Below are positions 54,086 through 61,493 of a DNA stretch of 64,000 bases, in pieces; position 1 is the stretch's first letter; every line of letters starts with the position of its first letter. Source of the DNA: Enorma phocaeensis. GTDB taxonomy: Bacteria > Actinomycetota > Coriobacteriia > Coriobacteriales > Coriobacteriaceae. A program made the translations under genes and the position numbers. Where the stretch lies: contig NZ_LT891969.1 of NCBI RefSeq assembly GCF_900186505.1, positions 532,853-596,852 on the forward strand, given 5' to 3'. A model generated the notes under the pieces. It saw nothing but the letters and a program-made list of their open reading frames with translations. It was not told where the DNA came from and made no database searches.

Positions 54086-55000
54086 CTAGGACCCGACAAC
54101 TCCCATGAGATGCGAGAATTCCTCGAGCATGAAGCGTTCGAACGCACGATAGCACTCAGTCTTATGATCTTTGAGCGTGATCGCGCAGACCGGGATCGCC
54201 AAAGCATCAGACGCCTTGAAGCGGAGCATTCCCCATTCCGGGGATGAAGAGAACGCTTCAATGCCCACACCCATAGCGAATCCGTTCTCTTCGCTGAGAA
54301 GGCGCTCGTACTCCTCACCGGTCGCGACGGGAACTATCGCAGATTTCATGCCGTGCTTACGATAGATGTTCACGATGGTCTCGTTGAAATCATCGAGACC
54401 TATGACATACCCCGTTGGATACGGTGCTAGATCGGCAATGGTCACGCTCCCCTTGCCATACAAGGGATGGCTCTTAGGACAGAACACGCCCGCAGGAAGC
54501 GTGCCCACCGTCACCGAGTCGCATGCAGGGTTCTCATAGGAACCCACCGTGATGAAGGCATCGATGTTGTCGTCGTAAAGCTGGCTGAGCGCCGCATTGC
54601 CAACGCTGATTCCGAGGCTCACCTTCATCCCCAGTTGACGGCCTAGGAACTGCTCTAGACCGGTGCAAACTCCCTGCCAGTTGTTGAAGTGCGGAACGGC
54701 GATCAGCACTTTCAGGCCTGGACGTGATTCGAATGCAGCGACATCGCAGCTCTTCGCAAAGCCTTCTATGCGGGCAACTCTATCTAGAGCTCCTTGGATG
54801 AGCGGCTTAATCCCTTGGCAGAACGGTGTCGGAGCAGCGCCTTTGCTCCCCCGGATGAACAGAGTCTGGCCAAGCTCTGCCTCGAGCTCTCCAAGGCCTT
54901 TAGAAACCGCCTGAACAGAGACTTGCTCAACCCGTGCGGCACCGGAGAAGCTGCCGGTGCACAGCACGGCACGGACATAGCGTAGTTGTTGGATATTCAC
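54086..55000 (-). CDS. LysR family transcriptional regulator
   Basis: 304 residues. The N-terminal winged helix (MNIQQLRYVRAVLCTGSFSGAARVEQVSVQAVSKGLGELEAELGQTLFIRG) is at residues 1-60. The LysR substrate-binding domain follows (about 90-295), with the ITVGSYENPACDSVTVGTLPAGVFCPKSHPL region. A T-N11-A box lies 65-85 bp upstream, overlapping its own -10, so it probably represses itself. Its effector and other targets are unknown. The nearest upstream genes are the formate/folate set, which makes them possible targets by inference only. Confidence 0.92.
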   Translation of the reverse strand: MNIQQLRYVRAVLCTGSFSGAARVEQVSVQAVSKGLGELEAELGQTLFIRGSKGAAPTPFCQGIKPLIQGALDRVARIEGFAKSCDVAAFESRPGLKVLIAVPHFNNWQGVCTGLEQFLGRQLGMKVSLGISVGNAALSQLYDDNIDAFITVGSYENPACDSVTVGTLPAGVFCPKSHPLYGKGSVTIADLAPYPTGYVIGLDDFNETIVNIYRKHGMKSAIVPVATGEEYERLLSEENGFAMGVGIEAFSSSPEWGMLRFKASDALAIPVCAITLKDHKTECYRAFERFMLEEFSHLMGVVGS

Positions 55001-55064
55001 TCCGGCCCACCTAGCGGATGCGTCTGAATCATGCTGGACTGCAGAGGTAATGGCATACCATCAC

Positions 55065-55085
55065 CTCATGCATTATACAAATGAG
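55065..55085 (-). promoter_or_regulatory. LysR-type box (T-N11-A) overlapping the -10 of the LysR gene
   Basis: CTCAT-N11-ATGAG is a perfect dyad with the T-N11-A spacing of LysR operators. On the minus strand TATAAT (55072-55077) lies within the 11-base centre, about 75 bp before the regulator's start. Binding would block its own promoter. Confidence 0.65.
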
Positions 55086-55227
55086 CCACCTCCCGCCCGC
55101 AAAGCATGGTCCTATCAACCCATCATTGAAGCTGGTAGAAGCGCTCTAAAGGGCTCGTAGCATACACCCCTTCAACCTGCAGCGCACCTTGGTGACAATC
55201 TGGGATCTTGGCTCTTCGAGGAGAGCG

Positions 55228-55854
55228 CTACGAATTGCTCGAGGGGACTATCAGACGTTTTTCGGTAGCTATCGCACCAACCGGTACATCATGGCTATCG
55301 ACGGCACAAAGGGCCTCCAAGCTGTCGACAACCTGCACCTCTCGGCACAAACCCAGGGATATGCCGTCAAACCGTTCAAGGAAGGTATCGTAGAATCCCC
55401 CACCGTATCCCAGCCTGAAGCCTTGCATATCAAAAGTGAGTCCGGGGACCAGCGCAAGCACATGGCGCTTGCCGCATGGATCAACTTCACGACCGGGATC
55501 CACATAAGGCTCGAGGACGCCAAGAGAGCCGCGCTCGAGGCCTTCGAAAGAATCGACTTTGAACCAGCGCATGAGACGCGAACCGGCAACGCAACGCGGA
55601 AGGACCACGGTTTTACCCATAATCCAAGCCCGCTCGATAATGGCATGCGTATCGACCTCAGCGCCACATGAGAGGTAGGAAGCGATGATCTCGGCGTCCA
55701 TGAACTCAGGTGAATGGATGATGCGGTAGGCGATCGAGCGATCGGCTGAACCACGTTCATTGGGGGCTAGGCTTGCGCGAATGGCTCTGCATCGCTTACG
55801 CAATGCCGATTTACCAGATACCGGACCATCCTTCCAGTCAGGAGGTAAGGCCAT
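55228..55854 (-). CDS. 5-formyltetrahydrofolate cyclo-ligase
   Basis: 208 residues. ALRKRCRAIRASLAP at the N-terminus, IASYLSCGAEVDT, VLPRC and the nucleotide/folate-binding end DMQGFRLGYGGGFYDTFLERF define the 5-FCL (YgfA/MTHFS) family. It uses ATP to convert 5-formyl-THF to 5,10-methenyl-THF, returning a storage folate to the C1 pool. It starts directly after the stop of the FNT channel gene, so the two are co-transcribed. Confidence 0.92.
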   Translation of the reverse strand: MALPPDWKDGPVSGKSALRKRCRAIRASLAPNERGSADRSIAYRIIHSPEFMDAEIIASYLSCGAEVDTHAIIERAWIMGKTVVLPRCVAGSRLMRWFKVDSFEGLERGSLGVLEPYVDPGREVDPCGKRHVLALVPGLTFDMQGFRLGYGGGFYDTFLERFDGISLGLCREVQVVDSLEALCAVDSHDVPVGAIATEKRLIVPSSNS

Positions 55855-56682
55855 TTATGCCGGCTCCCTCTTGGCATAGGCAAACCAGTAAACGGCGCCT
55901 ACGAGCACGCCGCCCACGATGTTTCCTGCCGTCACGCACACGAGATTCATCGCGACGCCGCCCAGGGGGACAAGGGTCTCGCCCATCCCGGCCTGAATCA
56001 GCAGACCGAAGGGCAGGAAGAACAGGTTGGCGACGCTATGCTCGAAGCCGAGGGCTACGAACCCGCATACGGGAAGTATCGTCGCGGCGAGCTTATCGCA
56101 CACCGTTTTACCGGCAAATCCCATCCAAACAGCGAGACACACCAGCATGTTGCAGAGAATGCCGCGCGCAAACGCGACAGCGGGAGCAAGAGACGCCTTG
56201 GAGGCTGCAACCGACAGAGCCGCTCCCCCTAGGGCGCCGTCGCCTATAGCAGTGATCGCTGCAGCGGAAAGAAGCCCTGCCATGACAAGCGCACCGCACG
56301 CGTTGCCAGCGTAGACCACGACCCAGTTGCGCAGCATGCCCGAAAGCGGATACCGCCCGGAAAGCACTCCTGTGACCATGAGGCAGTTTCCGGTGAAGAG
56401 CTCTGCACCCGCTACAAGGACCAGAAAGAGCCCCAAGCAGAAGACGAGGCCGCCGAGCACCTGGCTCACCGCGAACGGAAGGCTCGAATCAGCCTTCACG
56501 ACGAGCATGAACGCACCGCCCAAAGCGATGAAGCAGCCGGCGAGCAGGGCTAGGATGAGCAGCCTACCGATCGGCAGCGTCGCCTTCGTTGAACCGGCGG
56601 CTTCTGCCGCCGCCTCGATCTCGGCAGGCGTGCGCATAACGGTACTCGATACAGCACCTACCGACACGGGGTCCTTAGGCAT
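55855..56682 (-). CDS. Formate/nitrite transporter family channel (probably formate)
   Basis: 275 residues; GAGGAG lies before the ATG. About six membrane helices. FNT hallmarks: LLAGCFIALGGAFMLVV, AGAELFTGNCLMV (omega-loop region) and the ARGILCNMLVCLAVWM and FALGFEHSVANLFFLPFGL-like VALGFEHSVANLFFLP segment. Position beside 5-FCL and near fhs, folD and fchA argues for formate (FocA-like) rather than nitrite. No pyruvate formate-lyase gene is in the window. Confidence 0.88.
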   Translation of the reverse strand: MPKDPVSVGAVSSTVMRTPAEIEAAAEAAGSTKATLPIGRLLILALLAGCFIALGGAFMLVVKADSSLPFAVSQVLGGLVFCLGLFLVLVAGAELFTGNCLMVTGVLSGRYPLSGMLRNWVVVYAGNACGALVMAGLLSAAAITAIGDGALGGAALSVAASKASLAPAVAFARGILCNMLVCLAVWMGFAGKTVCDKLAATILPVCGFVALGFEHSVANLFFLPFGLLIQAGMGETLVPLGGVAMNLVCVTAGNIVGGVLVGAVYWFAYAKREPA

Positions 56683-56841
56683 AGAACTCCTCTCCGCAAG
56701 CAGTTGACACAAGGAGTGCCAAGCATAACCTTCTTACTTCTTTGGCAGGCAGACATCACGGGCATGAAGGGTCGAGCCGACCATCGCGTCCCGCCAGCGC
56801 GAAGGAGAAGCGGCGCGAAATCGAACGCTCCTAGCAGCCCG

Positions 56842-57408
56842 TTACAGACCTAACAGGCGCAAGGCCTCTTCGCGCGTCTTGATTTCCTTTCGAAAGACAC
56901 CGCGGACCGCAGAGGTCATCGTAAGGGCGCCAGCGCTGCGCACGCCGCGCATCGTCATGCACATATGCTCCGCCTCCAACACGACAAGCACGCCCTGGGG
57001 GTCGAGCTCGGCCATCATCGCATCAGCGATCTCCGCCGTCAGGCGCTCCTGGAGCTGAAGGCGCCGGGCATACCCGCTCACGCAGCGCGCAATCTTGGAA
57101 AGCCCGGTAATTCGCCCGCCGCGTGGAATGTAGGCAACATGCGCCTTACCCGTAAACGGAAGGATATGATGCTCGCAAAGCGAGGAGAACGGAATATCGC
57201 GGACGATGACCATCTCCTCGTTTTCCGTCTCTTGGAACTGCTTGCGCAAATGCTCCGCAGGATTCTCTTCGTAGCCGCCCAGAATCTCCATAGCGGCTCG
57301 TGCGACCCGGTCCGGCGTCTCAATCAAGCCTGGACGATCAGGGTCTTCCCCGATTGCAATGAGGAACTCGCGCATCGCCCGCTCGACGCGAGGTTTATCG
57401 ACTGCCAT
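56842..57408 (-). CDS. folE: GTP cyclohydrolase I
   Basis: First step of pterin and folate synthesis from GTP. 188 residues. Signature motifs: DRPGLIETPDRVARA, the zinc site FSSLCEHHILPFTGKAHVAYIP, GLSKIARCV and RLQLQERLTAEIADA. HMCMTMRGVRSAGALTMTSAVRG carries the third zinc Cys. It is complete and of standard length. About 150 bp separate it from folD upstream, with no evident riboswitch. Confidence 0.96.
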   Translation of the reverse strand: MAVDKPRVERAMREFLIAIGEDPDRPGLIETPDRVARAAMEILGGYEENPAEHLRKQFQETENEEMVIVRDIPFSSLCEHHILPFTGKAHVAYIPRGGRITGLSKIARCVSGYARRLQLQERLTAEIADAMMAELDPQGVLVVLEAEHMCMTMRGVRSAGALTMTSAVRGVFRKEIKTREEALRLLGL

Positions 57409-57561
57409 GCCTTCGCCTTCCCATATCGGGGACGCCCTCGATCAGGATCGGACGTTCCCCGGCCTTGCCGTATTCAGTATAGGGATTGTCCATTCTACCG
57501 TCATCGAGCACATAGGGGTCCATGAACGGCGCAAATGGAACAAGCTCTCCCTGAATGCACC

Positions 57562-58416
57562 CTACCGCTTTGCGCGCTCCGCGGCCTCGACGACATGCTT
57601 GACGAGAATGGCGGTCGTCACGGAACCAACGCCGCCCGGAACAGGGGTGATCGCATCCACAACCGGCTCGACAGCGTCGAATTCAACATCACCGACCAAC
57701 TCGCCGGCAACGTCATCCCAGTTGAAGCCGACATCCACGACCGTCTGTCCGGCCGTAACGGACCCCGCCCCCACGGTGCGGGCATGGCCGGCGGCAACCA
57801 CGAGCACGTCCGCAGCGCGGCATTCAGCGGCGAGGTCGCGAGTACGCGTGTGGCACATGGTCACGGTAGCATTCTTCGCTTGGAGCATCATCGAGACCGG
57901 TCTGCCGATCACGAGCGAACGCCCGACAACCGTCACGTGCGCGCCGCTCAGCTCGATTCCCGACCTTGCGAGCAGCTCGACGACGGCTTCGGCGGTACAG
58001 GGAGGGTATCCAAGGGGCTTGTTCGCGAACACACCGTAGAGCGATTCGACTGTGATGCCATCGACATCCTTTGCTGGATCGAGTGCCGTGCAAACCGCAG
58101 CCTCATCGAACGCTGCCGGCAGGGGGCGAAGGATAAGGCAACCATGGATAGAGGGATCGCAGTTCACCTCATCGATGACCTCAAGAAGGTCTTGCTGCGA
58201 GCAATCCTCGGCGAGCACGAAGCTCTTGACATCCACGCCGATCTTCTCCGCTCGCTTGCAGGCGCCGCGCTCGTAAGAGAGGTCATCGGGACGCTCGCCA
58301 ACGCGAACGATGGCAAGCGTTGGAGCGACCCCGCCGGCTCGCAGCACATCGACACGACCTGCAAGCTCCTCGGTTATCGCGGCGGCAATCGGTGCGCCGC
58401 GCAGGCTCTTTGCCAT
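57562..58416 (-). CDS. folD: Methylenetetrahydrofolate dehydrogenase / methenyl-THF cyclohydrolase
   Basis: 284 residues. Substrate motif with the catalytic Lys in ERGACKRAEKIGVDVK (the usual Y...K is here at SYERGACKRAEK), DGCLILRPLPAAF-like GCLILRPLPAAF, and PAKDVDGITVES. The NADP site is VVGRSLVIGRPVSMML. GHARTVGAGSVTAGQTVVDVGFNW and TPVPGGVGSVTTAILVKHVVEAA complete it. It interconverts methylene-, methenyl- and 10-formyl-THF. It begins 2 bp after fchA, so both share a transcript. Confidence 0.95.
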   Translation of the reverse strand: MAKSLRGAPIAAAITEELAGRVDVLRAGGVAPTLAIVRVGERPDDLSYERGACKRAEKIGVDVKSFVLAEDCSQQDLLEVIDEVNCDPSIHGCLILRPLPAAFDEAAVCTALDPAKDVDGITVESLYGVFANKPLGYPPCTAEAVVELLARSGIELSGAHVTVVGRSLVIGRPVSMMLQAKNATVTMCHTRTRDLAAECRAADVLVVAAGHARTVGAGSVTAGQTVVDVGFNWDDVAGELVGDVEFDAVEPVVDAITPVPGGVGSVTTAILVKHVVEAAERAKR

Positions 58417-58418
58417 AG

Positions 58419-59069
58419 CTATTCCTCTCCACGAATACGTCTTGCCACCAGCGAAGCGAGGGCATCGGCACGCGGCGCATAGGTTGCAAGCAGCTGGTCG
58501 GCTTCTTGCTCCAAGCTTTCGGCATAGGCGCGATCAGCCAGGGCCTTCGTGTTCACGAAGACGTTCAAGCTGGCAGACATGAGCGCAGCCGAGCACAGCG
58601 CCGCGCCGCAACCGATATCCGAGAGCAGCATGCGGCTTCCCTTCTCGCCCATCTCCTCGAGCAGCTCGACTGAACGCGCGCACGCACGCATCATCTCCAT
58701 AGGAGCGGAGCACGCCTTCTTGGTTGCAGCCTCCAGCTCCTGCGCGCGCGCAGGGTCATCCCTGGGGATGCTGTAGGCACGCGAGAGGGGCTCGAACGCC
58801 ACCGCATCCGCTTGGATGAGCCCTACCAGCTTGGAGCGGAGTTCCTCGGCCTCTCCCATCATGCGGCAAACGTCTTCCTCTACCTCCGCGTAGCGCTTCT
58901 TGCCCGCGGTGAAGCTTCCGACCATCGAGCAAAGCGCGATGCCGAGAGCGCCTGCGAGCGCGGCGGCTCCGCCCCCGCCAGGCACGGATTTCCTTGCTGC
59001 AAGCTCGCATGCGAAGTCGCGACAAGATAAATCCGCGAGCGAGCCCGTGCTCGCGCTCGTATCGGCCAT
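58419..59069 (-). CDS. fchA: Methenyl-THF cyclohydrolase / formimino-THF cyclodeaminase
   Basis: 216 residues. SVPGGGGAAALAGALGIALCSMVGSFTAGKKRY is the FTCD_C signature; the rest is helical. In clostridia and related anaerobes this protein, named FchA, hydrolyses methenyl-THF beside Fhs and FolD, as the context here suggests. The same fold is also the cyclodeaminase of histidine degradation, so that role remains possible. It overlaps the operon of folD by close spacing. Confidence 0.9.
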   Translation of the reverse strand: MADTSASTGSLADLSCRDFACELAARKSVPGGGGAAALAGALGIALCSMVGSFTAGKKRYAEVEEDVCRMMGEAEELRSKLVGLIQADAVAFEPLSRAYSIPRDDPARAQELEAATKKACSAPMEMMRACARSVELLEEMGEKGSRMLLSDIGCGAALCSAALMSASLNVFVNTKALADRAYAESLEQEADQLLATYAPRADALASLVARRIRGEE

Positions 59070-59309
59070 GGTAACCGTCCAATCTGTTCACGCTGCTATT
59101 CGACAGCACCGAAGCAGCGGGTCTCGACACAGGAGAACCCGCCCCGCGCACGGGCAGGTCTCCATATACGTACATACAAGAAGCCTGTAAGCGGACCTCG
59201 CACATGGCAACGGCAGTATGCCGCAGGGCTCAATATACCCCTCATCCCCCACGCGTCAACGCATGGAAACACGAGCAGTAGACCATCACGAAAACGATCA
59301 GGCCGAGCA

Positions 59310-59348
59310 CAGGGGACCGCCCTAAGCGAAACCTCGAGCGGTCCCCTG
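59310..59348 (-). terminator. Hairpin terminator downstream of fhs
   Basis: CAGGGGACCGC and GCGGTCCCCTG form an 11-bp perfect stem starting about 10 bp after the fhs stop. The T-run is weak. The remainder of the fhs-fchA gap (59070-59309) has no recognised feature. Confidence 0.6.
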
Positions 59349-59357
59349 TAAGGGATG

Positions 59358-61031
59358 CTAGAACAGACCGGTGATCACGCCGTTCTCATCGACGTCGATC
59401 TTTTCGGCAGAGGGAACCTTCGGGAGGCCGGGCATGGTCATGATATCACCGGTAAGCGCCACCACGAAGCCCGCGCCCGCGGATACCTTGAGGTTGCGAA
59501 CGGTGATGCGGAAGTTCTCCGGTGCTCCGAGCTTGTGCTGATCGTCTGTGAAGGAGTACTGGGTCTTCGCCACGCAGACCGGCAGGTTCCCGAAGCCGTT
59601 CTCCTTGAGCTGCTTCATCTGACGCTGCGCCGCCGGCGTGTAGTCCACACCATCTGCATGGTAGATCTTGGTCGCGATGGCCTCCAGCGCCTCGTCGATC
59701 GGAGCGCCGTCCTCGTAGGAGAAGCGGAACTCGTGCGGCTGCTCGCACAAGCGCACGACCTCTTGGGCAAGCGCCTCGCCGCCTTCTCCGCCCTTGGCCC
59801 AGACCTCGGAAAGCGCGACGTTCACACCAAGCTCCTGGCACTTCTTCTCCACGAGCGCGAGCTCGGCCGGCGTATCCGTAGGGAACGCGTTGATGGCCAC
59901 GACACAGGGCAGGCCGTAGACGTTACGGATATTCGACACATGGCGCAGCAGATTGGGAAGGCCGGCCTCAAGCGCCTCGAGATTCTCGGTGGTGAGCTCG
60001 GCCTTGGGCACGCCGCCGTTGTACTTGAGGGCGCGCACGGTCGCCACGATGACCACGGCGTCGGGATCGAGATCGGCCATGCGGCATTTGATGTCGAGGA
60101 ACTTCTCGGCACCCAGGTCGGCGCCGAAGCCAGCCTCGGTCACGACGTACTCGCCGAGCTTGAGGGCGCATTCCGTAGCCTGCACGGAGTTGCAGCCATG
60201 CGCGATGTTCGCGAACGGCCCGCCATGTACGAAGGCGGGCGTGTGCTCGAGCGTCTGCACGAGATTCGGCTTGATGGCGTCTTTGAGCAGCGCCGCCATG
60301 GCGCCGTGTGCCTTAAGATCCGCCGCGGTGACCGGCTTGCCGCCGTACGTGTAGGCGACGACCATGCGACCCAAGCGCTCCTTGAGGTCCATGAGGCCGC
60401 TCGCCAGACAAAACGCGGCCATGACCTCGGAAGCGACGGTGATATCGAAGCCGTCCTCGCGCGGTACGCCCTGAGCCTTGCCGCCCAAGCCGTCGACGAT
60501 GTGGCGCAGCTGGCGGTCGTTCATATCCACGGCGCGCTTCCATACGATCTGCTTGGGGTCGATACCGAGGGCGTTGCCCTGTTGGATATGGTTGTCGAGC
60601 ATGGCGGCAAGCAGGTTGTTAGCCGCTCCGATGGCATGGAAGTCACCGGTGAAGTGCAGATTGATGTCCTCCATGGGGACCACCTGGGCATAGCCGCCGC
60701 CGGCAGCACCGCCCTTGATGCCGAACACGGGGCCGAGCGAGGGCTCGCGCAGCGCTAGCACCGCCTTCTTGCCCAGGCGCGAAAGCGCATCCGCAAGGCC
60801 GACGGAGGTCGTGGTCTTGCCCTCGCCTGCAGGCGTGGGATTGATGGCGGTCACGAGTACGAGCTTCGCCTTGCGCGGCATGTCCCTCAGGGCATTGATA
60901 TCGACCTTCGCCTTGTACTTTCCGTAATGCTCGAGCTGGTTCTCCACCAGGCCAACCCGTGCCGCGACATCGGAAATGGGCAGCATCTCCGCTTCCTGGG
61001 CGATCTCGATATCGGACTTGTACTCCGCCAT
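59358..61031 (-). CDS. fhs: Formate-tetrahydrofolate ligase
   Basis: ATP-dependent synthesis of 10-formyl-THF from formate. 557 residues from an ATG with GGGGAG upstream. P-loop TPAGEGKTTTSVGLADAL near residue 57, REPSLGPVFGIKGGAAGGGYAQVVPMEDINLHFTGDFHAI, FVHGGPFANIAHGCNS and GFGADLGAEKF are all intact. In combination with FchA and FolD it gives the C1 route from formate. The Wood-Ljungdahl carbonyl branch genes are not in this window, so the role here is C1 supply rather than acetogenesis. Confidence 0.97.
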   Translation of the reverse strand: MAEYKSDIEIAQEAEMLPISDVAARVGLVENQLEHYGKYKAKVDINALRDMPRKAKLVLVTAINPTPAGEGKTTTSVGLADALSRLGKKAVLALREPSLGPVFGIKGGAAGGGYAQVVPMEDINLHFTGDFHAIGAANNLLAAMLDNHIQQGNALGIDPKQIVWKRAVDMNDRQLRHIVDGLGGKAQGVPREDGFDITVASEVMAAFCLASGLMDLKERLGRMVVAYTYGGKPVTAADLKAHGAMAALLKDAIKPNLVQTLEHTPAFVHGGPFANIAHGCNSVQATECALKLGEYVVTEAGFGADLGAEKFLDIKCRMADLDPDAVVIVATVRALKYNGGVPKAELTTENLEALEAGLPNLLRHVSNIRNVYGLPCVVAINAFPTDTPAELALVEKKCQELGVNVALSEVWAKGGEGGEALAQEVVRLCEQPHEFRFSYEDGAPIDEALEAIATKIYHADGVDYTPAAQRQMKQLKENGFGNLPVCVAKTQYSFTDDQHKLGAPENFRITVRNLKVSAGAGFVVALTGDIMTMPGLPKVPSAEKIDVDENGVITGLF

Positions 61032-61179
61032 GTGCACTCCCCTCATCGGCATACGTGACATGCTCTATCCTACCGCCCTTCGCCCTCCTCACAGCAGCCG
61101 CATCCGCGAAATGCCGATTATCCATAGCAGACGGGCGCATACGGCACTCCGTCGCACGGAGGGCGATGTGCAAGGCTTC

Positions 61180-61335
61180 CTATCTCAACGCGCTAGAGAC
61201 GTTCGACTCGCCCCTCGCGCCCGACCCGATCTTCGAATCGATCTCCCGAGCCATCATTCTTGCCCATTCGCTCGCCATAAGCTCGTTGTGGGCGGTAAGG
61301 TACTCGATAGCGTCGTGGACTTCTTCTTCGAACAC
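61180..61335 (-). CDS. Possible small protein of unknown function
   Basis: 51 residues from a GTG with GGGGGAG eight bases upstream. The peptide begins VFEEEVHDAIEYLTAHNE and continues with LMASEWARMMAREI. It looks like a soluble, acidic-to-mixed amphipathic helical protein rather than random translation. It lies in the 460-bp gap between the valS terminator and fhs. The opposite strand has an overlapping open frame of less protein-like composition. No family recognised. The remainder of 61032-61493 has only the valS terminator. Confidence 0.4.
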   Translation of the reverse strand: MFEEEVHDAIEYLTAHNELMASEWARMMAREIDSKIGSGARGESNVSSALR

Positions 61336-61399
61336 GATGGCGGCTCCCCCGAAAAGATCGAGTCGACTTCGCTGGACGTAAACCAGTACCTCACCAGAC

Positions 61400-61428
61400 G
61401 AAAGAGGGGCCGCATCGAGGCGGCCCCT
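61400..61428 (-). terminator. Terminator of valS
   Basis: On the minus strand AGGGGCCGC and GCGGCCCCT pair perfectly round a 6-base loop, then CTTTCG, about 65 bp after the valS stop. Confidence 0.75.
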
Positions 61429-61493
61429 TCACAATGACTATGCAGGCGGCCAGGCGCAACGCCCGAGGGCGAGCGATGACCCGATCGATTCCG

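Noticed and set aside
56683..56841. THF riboswitch before the FNT/5-FCL pair or folE
   Set aside because: No conserved riboswitch core was recognisable by eye in either upstream region.
58419..59069. Glutamate formiminotransferase/histidine degradation role for the FTCD_C protein
   Set aside because: The formiminotransferase half and hut genes are absent, while folD is immediately downstream and fhs just upstream, which favours FchA.
61167..61381. Plus-strand small ORF beginning MCKASYLNALETF
   Set aside because: No ribosome-binding site and a Ser-rich, non-protein-like C-terminus; the minus-strand frame through the same DNA looks more like a real gene.
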